A DNA stretch of 64,000 nt from Alphaproteobacteria bacterium (GCA_028289425.1 JANQPL010000004.1:62001-126000); one strand, 5' to 3'; shown: positions 43,479-52,177, numbered from the stretch's first letter. Notes: generated by a model not told the origin, from the letters alone. A program made the numbers and translations.

Positions 43479-43994
43479 TCAAAGACCGCCGCGGCAATTG
43501 CACAGGGATTGCCCTCCCGTCGCTTGGTTTGTCCATAGTCCGGTCCATTCTGAGTTCATGCTGCCACACAAATCGGGACACATGGCTTCCGCATCCATTT
43601 GAGTCTCGATCGGTTGTTCGGAGATCACGTCCCGCAGCGGAACCAAGTCCACTTCGGATTGGAGTTTCACCGTGCGGGTTTGGCCGTCCGGCAGATAAAC
43701 ACCCAGGCACCCCTTCTCTTCCGTGGCGGCAACCCACGGATGGGTGACAAAGGTGGGCTGTCGATGCGTTTGTGTCGGCTCAAGATCCGCATACTTCACA
43801 CGCTTTCCTTGGAAGTTGAGCCAATAGATCTGAATGACATCCTCGGACTCATTCTCGAAGACAATCTCAGTCCCCACATCGCTGACGCGGGACTTGATCT
43901 TGCCTGCTTCTTCCACTTGGCAATTTGCGAACGCCATGGTGGGCGCGGTCATCATGGCAAGGACCACCAGGGCTGCTTGATAAAGGTGTTTCAT
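43479..43994 (-). CDS. Secreted protein with VHL-like beta domain and mannan-binding-lectin-like domain
   Basis: A 171-residue protein. Sec signal is residues 1-23 (ends AFA). Residues 43-104 align with the beta domain of the von Hippel-Lindau protein. Residues Trp58, Tyr68, His85 and Trp87 have the same spacing as human VHL Trp88, Tyr98, His115 and Trp117, which form the hydroxyproline pocket; Thr81 stands for Ser111. Residues 137-167 (MCPDLCGSMNSEWTGLWT...SLCNC) match the cysteine-framed repeat of the MVL mannan-binding lectin. Six cysteines in the mature part suggest disulfides. Inference: an exported ligand-binding protein for glycosylated or hydroxyproline-rich targets. First gene before the SDR-fold protein. 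Confidence 0.82.
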   Translation of the reverse strand: MKHLYQAALVVLAMMTAPTMAFANCQVEEAGKIKSRVSDVGTEIVFENESEDVIQIYWLNFQGKRVKYADLEPTQTHRQPTFVTHPWVAATEEKGCLGVYLPDGQTRTVKLQSEVDLVPLRDVISEQPIETQMDAEAMCPDLCGSMNSEWTGLWTNQATGGQSLCNCRGGL

Positions 43995-44081
43995 GTTATC
44001 CCCCAGAAATTTACTCTCTTGAAAGCCATACGGTTCATGCCATTCACCGTAACGCCGTTTCCAAGCGAGGCAAAGACACCG

Positions 44082-44711
44082 TCACGGCGCGCGCCCGATG
44101 ACGCCGTAGAGCGGATCGCGGCCGGGTGCCGGCGGCACCGCCTCCACCAGCTGAATGTCCGTGAACCCACCAGTTTCCAAATACAGTTGAACCAGCTGAC
44201 CATGACCTTCCGATGAAAGCGCCTGCCAAACCGCCACCGCCTTTGTGGGGAAACAGCGGTGGGAAAACGTCACGATCAGCGGTGCCCCGGGTTTCAAAAC
44301 GCGGGCGAGTTCCGTCATCACCGCGGCCGGGTCCGTCAGATATTGGATCGACACACACAGACCGGCGCCATCAAATGAGTCGTCTTCCAGATCAAGTGCA
44401 GGAGCCGTGTTCAGATTTTGGACAAACCAGCGATCAAACCGGGGATTGGCGGCAAGTTCCTCCGCATTCATGCCGTGGCCCACAACTTCGCCATAGGCGA
44501 CCTCGTCGGGCAGGTGACTGACCCACGAACTCATCACATCCAAAATGCGCCCACCGTCCGGCAGATACGCGTGATAGAGCGCCGTTACGCCGGCGATCGC
44601 GTCGTCATCAATATGGGTGACCAGCCGTGGCGGCGCGTAGAAATCCTCATCCGGTGTTTCATCCATACGCCGAAAGGCATTGGGCGGTAGTTTGCTTTGG
44701 AGATCCGTCAT
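44082..44711 (-). CDS. SAM-dependent methyltransferase (class I-like)
   Basis: A 209-residue protein with a Rossmann SAM-binding pattern: GRILDVMSSWVSHLP (motif I variant without the usual GxGxG), FDRWFVQNLN, DDSFDGAGLCVSIQYLTDPAAVMTELARVLKPGAPLIVTFSHRC. The late steps fit ubiquinone-type and other small-molecule methyltransferases. ATG at 44711 (MTDLQSK) is preferred. Divergent from the gene at 44801 across a 25-base palindrome. Confidence 0.88.
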   Translation of the reverse strand: MTDLQSKLPPNAFRRMDETPDEDFYAPPRLVTHIDDDAIAGVTALYHAYLPDGGRILDVMSSWVSHLPDEVAYGEVVGHGMNAEELAANPRFDRWFVQNLNTAPALDLEDDSFDGAGLCVSIQYLTDPAAVMTELARVLKPGAPLIVTFSHRCFPTKAVAVWQALSSEGHGQLVQLYLETGGFTDIQLVEAVPPAPGRDPLYGVIGRAP

Positions 44712-44759
44712 GCCTGACCAGGGTAGCGTGTGCCTTCCGTGTCCGCCAGCGATTGCCAA

Positions 44760-44784
44760 CTATTGACATATTATATGTCAATAG
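44760..44784. promoter_or_regulatory. 25-base perfect palindrome in divergent promoter
   Basis: CTATTGACATA-TTA-TATGTCAATAG: perfect 11-bp arms, 16 bases before the ATG at 44801 and 48 upstream of the methyltransferase start. It is much AT-richer than its surroundings. A classic dimeric-repressor operator shape, but no regulator gene is adjacent. Confidence 0.75.
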
Positions 44785-44800
44785 TATATCGCCAGGGATC

Positions 44801-45463
44801 ATGAGATTCCTCTTGCGGATGTGTTTGGTGTTTGTCGCCGTGTTCGCGGCGGCGTTTTGGTATGTCTTCTTTTCGCCGCGGCCGCCCAACATGACGGACC
44901 CGGCAACCCTTGCCGGTGACGGCAGTCTGATCGACTACTGCCAATTGCCCGAGTTGGACGGCAGCGGTCTTAAGGCCGCCGACATCCCCAAGGGCAATAC
45001 GCCCGGCTGCAGGTACAGCCATTTCCCCTTGCCCATTCTCGCGAATTGCACCGAGCCGCTTGCGGAAGGCGTGCGGGATATTCGCGGATTATGGATCGGG
45101 GTTTCCGGCAAGGTCGGTCATGTGGAACGCATCGAACAATGCGGCAGCCGCACCGTGGTGACCAGCAGCGGCATCATTCACGATTACGGCCCCAACAGCA
45201 CGGGCGTGTTGAACACCAACGATACGGAAGGCGGCGTTCGGTTCACCCTGGGCGGCAAACCCTATTGCCCACGCACCTCCGCCAGCATGATTTGGGAAGA
45301 CGGCATTCTCAATTTCTATGCCTTTGGGTTGACGCCGCTTTTGGCCGTGCGCCGCTATCCCGATGGCGACGCGCTGGTCTGGGAATATGTGGACGGCAGC
45401 ATCACCCGCATGAAGCGAATTTGTCAGCTTCCCGAAGAACATAAGATCCCCAAGCCTCGGTGA
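44801..45463 (+). CDS. Membrane-anchored hypothetical protein
   Basis: A 220-residue protein: one N-terminal membrane helix (FLLRMCLVFVAVFAAAFWYVFF), then a periplasmic domain with cysteines in IDYCQLPEL, GCRYSHF, ANCTEP, EQCGSR, KPYCPRT and KRICQLP. Strand-rich end with DALVWEYVDGSITRMKRI. Six conserved-looking cysteines suggest disulfides. No family recognised. Start is fixed by the palindrome and by the hydrophobic segment beginning right after the ATG. Confidence 0.75.
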   Translation: MRFLLRMCLVFVAVFAAAFWYVFFSPRPPNMTDPATLAGDGSLIDYCQLPELDGSGLKAADIPKGNTPGCRYSHFPLPILANCTEPLAEGVRDIRGLWIGVSGKVGHVERIEQCGSRTVVTSSGIIHDYGPNSTGVLNTNDTEGGVRFTLGGKPYCPRTSASMIWEDGILNFYAFGLTPLLAVRRYPDGDALVWEYVDGSITRMKRICQLPEEHKIPKPR

Positions 45464-45504
45464 AGAATGGTTAGCCAACCCACGCCCCATTGTCGGCTTT
45501 GAAA

Positions 45505-46896
45505 CTAAGTGGCGGTCACTTTCGGATTGATCGGTGTTGGGCAGGTAACGCCGGCTTCTACAATCCCCGCTGCATCCAAGCACACATCTTCCCGCCAGCG
45601 ATCCGCATAGATTTGGACACCCGTTGGCAGACCGTTAGCCACACCGGTGGGCAGCGCGACCGAGGGCAAGCCCAGCACGTTTCCCGGCGTGATAAAACGC
45701 ACCGTATCCTCAACGGTTCGCAGACCCGTTGCGGGATCGAGATCGGCGTCGGCTGGCCAGGGTGTTTGACACCAGGTGGGACCAATGACGACAGGATAGG
45801 TTTCAAAAAACGCCGACCAAAGGCGCGTGAGACGCGACCGTTCCGCATGCAATTTGGGACTTGTGATCTTGCTGGGCGAAAACTCGTCGCACAACTGGCC
45901 AATAACAGTGTGCAGGGCAGGAGACAGTATGTGTTCCAAGACCGGCAGAAGTTCTGAAAAATCCGCGGCCAGGACAAAGCCCCAGATTTCGTTGACACGG
46001 GCCAATTCCGGTGGCTGTGCGTGTTCTACCTGCCATCCAGCTGCCTGAAGGATGGCGCCGGCCCGCTCGATTTCCGCGATGGTCACATCCGGAACGGGGC
46101 CGCCGGGAATTTCCGTTACCAAAGCCGCCCGTTTTTCGGTAGGAGGACCTTGAAGCGGTGCATCCACAGAAACGGTATCGCGGATATCGCGACCGGCCAG
46201 CACCTCCAGCCCGATCTTCAGATCAGTAACCGAGCGCGTCATCGGCCCTTCCACCAGCATGGCCTGCACCGCCATGCCCCCATCCTGTGGGTCGATGGAC
46301 ATGGCATGCGGTATGCGCCCCGCCGTGGGCTTGAGGGACGTGATGCCATTGCAATAGGCGGGATTGCGGACGGATCCGCCAATGTCATTTCCCAAGCCGA
46401 AAGGGGTCATACCGGTTGCCAACGCCACCCCATCGCCGCCACTGGACCCACCGGCTGTGAGCTCCGCATTCCATGGATTGAGCGTGCGCCCACGCAAAGG
46501 ATTATCCGTCGACAGACGAAGCCCCATTTCCGGCATATTGGTGCGCGCGAGCGGCACGGCACCCGCCGCCTTCATGCGCGTTACCACCGGCGCTTCCAGC
46601 GGGGGCATGGCCTCCGCAAAAGCCGGCACCCCATTGGTCGTGGGTTGGCCGAAATAATCGATGTTCTCTTTGATCGTGAACGGCACGCCATGGAAAGGGC
46701 CGGTGGGGTCGGACGTGTCGGCGGCATCGGCAGCGGCCAGTGCATCCTTTTCCAGAACCACAGTGACCGCGTTGACCGTGCCGTTTATCGCCTCGATGCG
46801 GTCCAGATGCGCCTGCACCACCTCGCGGCTCGACACCTCGCGGTTTTTGATGAGCGTGGCGAGTTCGTGCGCGGGTTTTTCGTGTAATTGGGTCAT
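45505..46896 (-). CDS. Amidase-signature enzyme
   Basis: A 463-residue amidase with the Ser-cisSer-Lys triad: Lys in PFTIKENID, the cis-Ser in TAGGSSGGDGVALA, and nucleophile Ser in GNDIGGSVRNPAYCNG. These normally read GTDIGGSIR, so the Thr is Asn here. Likely hydrolyses an amide of unknown structure. GGAGG 8 bases before the ATG at 46896 decides the start over 46911. Confidence 0.94.
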   Translation of the reverse strand: MTQLHEKPAHELATLIKNREVSSREVVQAHLDRIEAINGTVNAVTVVLEKDALAAADAADTSDPTGPFHGVPFTIKENIDYFGQPTTNGVPAFAEAMPPLEAPVVTRMKAAGAVPLARTNMPEMGLRLSTDNPLRGRTLNPWNAELTAGGSSGGDGVALATGMTPFGLGNDIGGSVRNPAYCNGITSLKPTAGRIPHAMSIDPQDGGMAVQAMLVEGPMTRSVTDLKIGLEVLAGRDIRDTVSVDAPLQGPPTEKRAALVTEIPGGPVPDVTIAEIERAGAILQAAGWQVEHAQPPELARVNEIWGFVLAADFSELLPVLEHILSPALHTVIGQLCDEFSPSKITSPKLHAERSRLTRLWSAFFETYPVVIGPTWCQTPWPADADLDPATGLRTVEDTVRFITPGNVLGLPSVALPTGVANGLPTGVQIYADRWREDVCLDAAGIVEAGVTCPTPINPKVTAT

Positions 46897-47083
46897 GGTG
46901 AGCGCCTCCAAACTGATCGTTCTTCGGCATGCACGCTAGCAAATGCGCCAAAACTTGTCGCCGACGGTCATCGTCGCACCTGGTGTCAACAAGTTCAGCC
47001 TTCCCGGCCGCTAAACCCTTCGACATGGGCGGCGAATTGCCTTACCAGGGAGTGAGGGAATTCATCAGCCACATGAAAGATCC

Positions 47084-48154
47084 ATGACCCTTCTCATTTT
47101 CTTCCTGGTGCTGGCCATCGGGGTGTCGTTTTTCTGCTCAATTGCCGAGGCTGTTCTTCTATCGGTCCGGCCGTCCTATGTGGCCACGCTGGACCAGCAA
47201 GGCGACCCGCGCGCCAAAACCTTGCAAAAACTGCGAGACAATCTGGACCGGCCGCTCGCAGCGATCCTCACAGCCAACACCATCGCCCACACGGTGGGAG
47301 CGGCGGGCGTGGGGGCGCAAGCCGCTGTTTTGTTCGGCAACGAATATTTAGGGGTGATCTCCGGCGTCTTGACCCTGCTGATCCTGGTCTTCTCCGAAAT
47401 CATTCCCAAGACCTTGGGCGCCACCTATTGGAAACAGCTGGCGCCTACTTTCGGCCGATTGATTGATGGGCTGACGATCTTGCTCTTGCCGTTCGTATGG
47501 CTGTCCGCGCTGCTCACCCGCCTGCTGGCCCCATCCGGCGTCAGCGGCTTTACCTTCAGCCGGGAAGAAATGGAAGCCATGGCGGAGATCGGTGCCACGG
47601 AAGGCGTGCTGGAAGCCAAGGAACTCAAGATCGTCAAAAACCTGATGGACCTGCAGCAACTGTCGGTGCGGGACATCATGACCCCGCGCTCGGTCGTATT
47701 CTCGGTTTCGGCGGACATGAAAGTGAAGGATTTTTTCGCGGAGCATCAGAAAAATCCGTTCTCGCGCATTCCTTTGTACAAGGACGGAATCGATGATGTG
47801 ACACGCTATGTGTTGAAGTCGGACCTGTTTGCGGCGCAAGCCAAAGACGAATTCGACCGCCCCCTGTCCGATTTCGAGCGGGAGTTCCTGGCGTTGCCCG
47901 ACATTTTGTCGGCGTCGGCCTGTTTCGACCGCCTGACCCAAGAACGCAGCCACATCGCCCTAGTGGTTGACGAATATGGATCGATGGTGGGCCTGGTCAC
48001 ACTTGAAGACGTGCTGGAAACATTGATCGGCCTTCAGATTACGGATGAATTGGACACGGTCGAGGACATGCAAGCCCTGGCACACAAAAGATGGCGGGAG
48101 CGGATGCAGGACATCGGCGTCGATCCCGACAGCTTCGAAAACGCGAAGGATTGA
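47084..48154 (+). CDS. CNNM/CBS-domain transporter-like protein (hemolysin C family)
   Basis: A 356-residue inner-membrane protein. The N-terminal DUF21/CNNM region has about four hydrophobic helices (1-150: LLIFFLVLAIGVSFFCSIAEA, TANTIAHTVGAAGVG, VFSEIIPKTLGA). Two CBS domains follow (about 195-310: VRDIMTPRSVVFSVSADM; SHIALVVDEYGSMVGLVTLEDVLETLIG). The family is tied to Mg2+/Co2+ movement. The usual C-terminal CorC-HlyC domain is missing; it ends soon after the second CBS. Confidence 0.94.
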   Translation: MTLLIFFLVLAIGVSFFCSIAEAVLLSVRPSYVATLDQQGDPRAKTLQKLRDNLDRPLAAILTANTIAHTVGAAGVGAQAAVLFGNEYLGVISGVLTLLILVFSEIIPKTLGATYWKQLAPTFGRLIDGLTILLLPFVWLSALLTRLLAPSGVSGFTFSREEMEAMAEIGATEGVLEAKELKIVKNLMDLQQLSVRDIMTPRSVVFSVSADMKVKDFFAEHQKNPFSRIPLYKDGIDDVTRYVLKSDLFAAQAKDEFDRPLSDFEREFLALPDILSASACFDRLTQERSHIALVVDEYGSMVGLVTLEDVLETLIGLQITDELDTVEDMQALAHKRWRERMQDIGVDPDSFENAKD

Positions 48155-48222
48155 ATTGGCAAGGGTGACCGTTACCCTCTAGGCTGTCGCTGACAGGATT
48201 TCACAAAGCGGAGCGCATCCCC

Positions 48223-49023
48223 ATGGCATTCGACAGCATCAGCATCGACATCAAAGACCGCGTGGCGTGGCTCACCATCAACCACCCGCCCATCAATCTG
48301 TTCGACATGCAGCTCATCGGCGACATGGATGCCGCCGGCGCCCAACTGGCCGAAGACGACAGCGTGGGCGCCGTGGTGGTGCAAAGTGCGGATCCCGAAT
48401 TCTTCATCGCCCATGCGGATGTCAATTTGATCCTGGACATTGCCGGCCAAGATCAGGGCGAGTCCGACGGTACGTCGTTCTTCCATGTGATGACGGAACG
48501 TTTCCGCACCATGCCCAAAGCCACCATCGGCAAGATCAATGGGGTTGCCCGCGGTGGTGGCCTGGAGCTGCTGGCGGCAATGGACATGCGGTTTTGTTCC
48601 ATCGAAAAAACAGTGCTGGCCCAGCCGGAAGTGTCCGTGGGCATCATTCCCGGCGGTGGCGGTTCCGCCCGCTGGCCACGCATGATCGGCACAGGGCGCG
48701 CGCTCGAGATGATGCTGGGGGGCCAGGATTACGATGGGCCCACGGCCGAACGCTATGGCATCGTCAACCGGGCTCTGCCGGCAGCGGAGCTGGACGGTTT
48801 TGTGGACGATCTGGCGCGGCGCATTGCCGGTTTTCCGCCGGAAGCCATCGCGCTTGTCAAGAAAGTGGCATATCAGCAGGGCCCCATCGAAGAAGCACTG
48901 AAGGTCGAGTCCCTGTCGTTCGACCAAAGCGCGCGCACGCCCGAGGCCCTTGCACGCATGAAAGCGTTTTTGGACGCAGGCGGACAAACCCGCGAGGTGG
49001 AGTTGGGCGGCCTTTTTGGGTGA
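48223..49023 (+). CDS. Enoyl-CoA hydratase/isomerase-family protein
   Basis: A 266-residue crotonase. HADVNLILD forms part of the first oxyanion region and GVARGGGLELLAAMDMRF the second; VLAQPEVSVGIIPGGGGSARWPRMIG is the next conserved stretch, retaining Glu and Pro. Start supported by CGGAG. Likely acts in fatty-acid or branched-chain acyl-CoA degradation. No partner genes adjoin it. Confidence 0.93.
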   Translation: MAFDSISIDIKDRVAWLTINHPPINLFDMQLIGDMDAAGAQLAEDDSVGAVVVQSADPEFFIAHADVNLILDIAGQDQGESDGTSFFHVMTERFRTMPKATIGKINGVARGGGLELLAAMDMRFCSIEKTVLAQPEVSVGIIPGGGGSARWPRMIGTGRALEMMLGGQDYDGPTAERYGIVNRALPAAELDGFVDDLARRIAGFPPEAIALVKKVAYQQGPIEEALKVESLSFDQSARTPEALARMKAFLDAGGQTREVELGGLFG

Positions 49024-49029
49024 GGCTCG

Positions 49030-49272
49030 CTAGCGGCTTTCCAACGCCGCGCTTGGCACCGGCGAGCGCGGCGTCGGCACGAAAGGTTCGTTCTGAAGCG
49101 CCCCAACGGCCTGGACAACGCGCATACGGTCACTCAAGAGCTGATTGAACTGCGTATCGCAGCCGGAGATGGGCCCCGGATAAGCCCCGATTTCCTGGTT
49201 CACTTGGCTCTGCGCGGCGCGCAGATAAGCGAGCGCCGTGTCCAGCGAGGCTTGATAAGACTTGCGTGTCAT
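49030..49272 (-). CDS. Small hypothetical protein
   Basis: An 80-residue protein: TRKSYQASLDTALAYLRAAQSQVNQEIGAYPGPISGCDTQFNQLLSDRMRVVQAV. One helix-rich N-terminal half, then a Pro-rich tail. No signal and no family recognised. The ATG at 49272 is followed by typical codons, while the longer reading to 49404 runs into non-coding-like residues. Confidence 0.6.
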   Translation of the reverse strand: MTRKSYQASLDTALAYLRAAQSQVNQEIGAYPGPISGCDTQFNQLLSDRMRVVQAVGALQNEPFVPTPRSPVPSAALESR

Positions 49273-49442
49273 TGTTTCGCTCCGTAAACGAATAATTCCA
49301 CTGCGGACAACAGTAACCCCGAACGACCGGCCTGAAAATGGAATAGGGCGATAGGGTTTCATTCCCACTGAGACTGCGTTGCGCGGTTCCATTATCAGCG
49401 GCATTCTGTTTTGATGAAGGCAAAACGATCGGAGAGCAGATC

Positions 49443-49841
49443 ATGACACTGTCGAAGATTTGTCTGTGGGCCGCCGCCTTATTGTGTTTCGCCGGTCTGT
49501 TGTTGCATGAATTGGCCGGCAGCCCCACCGTGCTGCCGCCTCTATCGTCAACCGATCTGCCTGCGGACGTTATCTGGCTGCATCATTTTTCTTGGCATGT
49601 GGGATCTGTTGCGCTGGGCGCCATGGGGGTGTTGTTCATTTGGCCGGCGATCACCCAATCCCCTCCGTTCCCTGCATTTTTTGCCAGCGCCATGAGTTCG
49701 GCGCTTGGCGTGCTTGGGGTGAGCTTGGCGGTGGGCGGCCATGAAGCCCTGTGGGGCACGCCCGCGCCTTATCTTTGGTGGCCCATTGCCATTCTTGGCC
49801 TGGCCGGCGCGATGACCACGCGGCGGCAGCCGGGTATTTAA
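49443..49841 (+). CDS. Small multi-pass membrane protein
   Basis: A 132-residue protein with four hydrophobic segments (CLWAAALLCFAGLLLHELAG; HVGSVALGAMGVLFIWPAI; SSALGVLGVSLAVGG; LWWPIAILGLAGAM). The pattern (helix, HHFSW, helix, helix, GHEALWG, helix) suggests a small uncharacterised inner-membrane family. GGAG precedes the ATG. Confidence 0.75.
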   Translation: MTLSKICLWAAALLCFAGLLLHELAGSPTVLPPLSSTDLPADVIWLHHFSWHVGSVALGAMGVLFIWPAITQSPPFPAFFASAMSSALGVLGVSLAVGGHEALWGTPAPYLWWPIAILGLAGAMTTRRQPGI

Positions 49842-49895
49842 GGGTATCAGCAACCGGCACAGTCAGCGTGACGACACAAAGGATTTTGCTGCGTC

Positions 49896-50750
49896 CTAAA
49901 GCTTCGCGATGACCTCGTCGCCCAGCTTCTTGATGCCGTCGACCGGGTCGGCCCCCAGCGCAAAAATCGGCACGACGGCGCGCGCGGCCCCCAAATCCTG
50001 CATGGGCTTCAGGGCCTCAAGACCGCCGCCCGGCCACATCACCGTAATCTCAAGTTCGTCGTAATTTCGGTCCGCCGCCTTGCATGCCGCGCGCAGCTGA
50101 TCGAGCTGCGGCGCCAATTCCGCCGCATCCGCGGTGGGGGCGAACCAGCCATTGCCCAAGGTCGCAATCCGCTCGAAGATCTTGCCTTTGTTGCCCCCCA
50201 TAATGACCGGGAAGGGATCTTGAACCGGCGTCGGATAACTCTTGAAGCCCGTCCAATCGACAAATTCGCTTTGGTGTTCGACGGTTTCCCCCGACCACAC
50301 TTTGCGCATGGCGGCAATGTAATCATCAAACCGGGCACCCCGTTTTTCGAACGGCGTGCCCATGGCGCGGAATTCTTCCTTGAGCCAGCCAATGCCGGCA
50401 CCCAGCATGAAGCGGCCGCCGGAAATGAAATCGAGGCTCGCCACCTGTTTTGCCAGAAGCATCGGGTTGGCCTGGGCGACGATGTTCACGCCGGTGCCAA
50501 GGCGCAGTGTCTTAGTAGCGGCGGCCACCGCACTCAATGCAATGAGCGGATCGACAAAAACCGTATCGGGCTCGGCCCCCATCTTGCCGCTTTCATTGTA
50601 CGGATATTTGGACGCGTAATCCTCCGGCACGATCACGTGCTCGAACGTCCACACGGATTCAACGCCCACGCTTTCGGCAAGCTGTGCCGTGCCGATGATC
50701 TGCTCAAGTGATTGAAAGCCGATATTGATGGGGATGAGGCCGATTTTCAT
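49896..50750 (-). CDS. LLM-class (luciferase-like) flavin/F420-dependent oxidoreductase
   Basis: A 284-residue paralogue-type protein of the gene at 6133-7008: MKIGLIPINIGF, GVESVWTFEHVIVPEDYAS, LRLGTGVNIVAQANPMLLAKQVASLDFISGGRFMLGAGIGWLKEEF. F420 or FMN use cannot be decided by sequence. It is followed on the same strand by nothing close; the divergent side is a small membrane gene. Confidence 0.93.
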   Translation of the reverse strand: MKIGLIPINIGFQSLEQIIGTAQLAESVGVESVWTFEHVIVPEDYASKYPYNESGKMGAEPDTVFVDPLIALSAVAAATKTLRLGTGVNIVAQANPMLLAKQVASLDFISGGRFMLGAGIGWLKEEFRAMGTPFEKRGARFDDYIAAMRKVWSGETVEHQSEFVDWTGFKSYPTPVQDPFPVIMGGNKGKIFERIATLGNGWFAPTADAAELAPQLDQLRAACKAADRNYDELEITVMWPGGGLEALKPMQDLGAARAVVPIFALGADPVDGIKKLGDEVIAKL

Positions 50751-50843
50751 GGGGCGCGCGCTCCTGTCGGGGTTGTGGTTCCCATCACCCTAACAGGGTT
50801 TTGCAACGACTCTCAAAATGAAAAAAGCGGACCATACAGGCGT

Positions 50844-51245
50844 TCAACGCGGGTCGAGACGCAAAAAACGGCTGGGCGCAAAGCCACAAAAGAAGCGCAG
50901 GACAAAACCCATATTGTAATGCTTGGACACGGTCGCACGTTCGTCGCCCTCTAGCGGAACAGCGGTATAGGCCGCACGTTCACCATGACGGATGCCTTCC
51001 ACATCTGGGTTTTTGAGCACGGCGTAATGCCAGCTACGCAGCCAATGATTAGAAGAGATGTAGAGTGCTCCTTCATGCTCCAAGACCGCTAGTTTCCGCT
51101 GCATTTCGCCGCCGTTCCCGTCTTTCACCAGAAGGGTGATGCCACCCTCCATATCGGGCTGAACGACGCGGATCAGCACCTCTACCGTAGCGACGAACGC
51201 CACATAGCCAAGAAGACCGTAACCAACAAGCCAAAGCACATTCAT
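50844..51245 (-). CDS. Membrane-anchored split-barrel-like protein
   Basis: A 133-residue protein: one N-terminal helix (LWLVGYGLLGYVAFVATVEVLI) then a strand-rich domain (GITLLVKDGNGGEMQRKLAVLEHEGALYISSNHWLRSWHYAVLKNPDVEGI) that follows the DUF385 order, with the HWLRSWHYAVLKNP stretch in place of HPAWYLNLxANP. Likely a flavin or lipid-facing relative. Start 18 bases from the first of two TetR-type operators, so it is a probable target of the divergent regulator. Confidence 0.8.
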   Translation of the reverse strand: MNVLWLVGYGLLGYVAFVATVEVLIRVVQPDMEGGITLLVKDGNGGEMQRKLAVLEHEGALYISSNHWLRSWHYAVLKNPDVEGIRHGERAAYTAVPLEGDERATVSKHYNMGFVLRFFCGFAPSRFLRLDPR

Positions 51246-51262
51246 GATGAGCCCCTCTGTTT

Positions 51263-51300
51263 ACGTACAGCGTACGTTACGATATACGTACAGTGTACGT
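51263..51300. promoter_or_regulatory. Twin 15-bp palindromes, probable TetR operators
   Basis: ACGTAC-AGC-GTACGT (51263-51277) and ACGTAC-AGT-GTACGT (51286-51300): each has perfect 6-bp arms around a 3-base centre, and they repeat every 23 bases. They lie in the spacer between the TetR start and the divergent gene at 51245. Confidence 0.85.
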
Positions 51301-51318
51301 GAGTCAAGAGGAACCACC

Positions 51319-51990
51319 GTGACCGCCGGAAAGGGCGCTAATCGACAGAAAGGGCGCACCGCGCTGACCCGAGACACCATCCTGCGCGCCGCCATCGCCT
51401 ATGCGGATGAGCATGGGACGGATCGCTTAAGCATGCGGGTGCTGGCAAGCGAGCTCGGCTGTGGGGCGATGTCGCTTTACAATCACGTGTCGAACAAAGA
51501 CGATTTGTTCGACGGTATGGTCGACCTGATCGCCGGCGAAATCGACCTCCCCCCGGCGCAGGTGACCGATTGGAAAGCCGCGTTGCGCGACACCGCCGTT
51601 TCTGCGCAGCGAACCTTAGCGCACCACGAATGGGCGGTGAGTTGTTGGTCGACCCAAAAACTGGGATCCGCGAAATTACAGCACATGGAATCGATCCTCC
51701 GTGTACTGCGCGAAGCGGGATTTTCGGTGCCCTTAGCCTGCCGCGCCTATCACGCCATCACGATGCATATTGTGGGTTTTACCTTTCAGCAGCTTGATTT
51801 CCCGTTGAAAGGCGATGCAGAGATTAAAGAGGCTGCCGGAAACTTCATGCGAGAATTTGCTGACCACGACATTCCGTATTTCATGGAACATGTGCAGCAT
51901 CATCTGTCCGACGATCACGAGGAGGACGAATTCACTTTTATGCTGGACTTGATTTTGGATGGGCTGGAGAGGCTGAAGAAAGGCTCGTGA
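51319..51990 (+). CDS. TetR-family transcriptional regulator
   Basis: A 223-residue regulator: TRDTILRAAIAYADEHGTDRLSMRVLASELGCGAMSLYNHVSNKDDLFDGMVD is the helix-turn-helix domain. The C-terminal ligand domain carries HHEWAVSCWSTQ and AITMHIVGFTFQQLD in the style of TetR_C tetracycline-repressor-like proteins. GTG at 51319 with AGAGGA upstream is chosen, as earlier starts lie inside the operators. Probably represses itself and the gene at 50844-51245. Confidence 0.93.
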   Translation: MTAGKGANRQKGRTALTRDTILRAAIAYADEHGTDRLSMRVLASELGCGAMSLYNHVSNKDDLFDGMVDLIAGEIDLPPAQVTDWKAALRDTAVSAQRTLAHHEWAVSCWSTQKLGSAKLQHMESILRVLREAGFSVPLACRAYHAITMHIVGFTFQQLDFPLKGDAEIKEAAGNFMREFADHDIPYFMEHVQHHLSDDHEEDEFTFMLDLILDGLERLKKGS

Positions 51991-52035
51991 ATCGCAAAGC
52001 GGCAGCCGCGATTGTCTCGACGACATAGTCGTAAG

Positions 52036-52168
52036 TGTCATCCCCGACGGCGAAGCCGATCGGGGATCCAGTAACCAATGAATCTAAGTACTGGCGATGC
52101 CTTTACTGGATCCTCGCTGGAGTTCATGCTCGTGCTGGCCAAAGGCCAGACACGGGCGCGACGATGAC
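52036..52168. repeat. Composite GTCATCC element containing CTGGAGTTCATGCTCG repeat, copy 3
   Basis: Starts GTCATCCCCGACGG...GGGGATCCAGTAAC and ends ACTGGATCCTCGC + unit + CGACGATGAC. The internal unit (52117-52159) matches 22621-22672 and 42431-42482. Between the TetR and thiolase 3' ends. Confidence 0.75.
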
Positions 52169-52177
52169 ATCAGTTGT

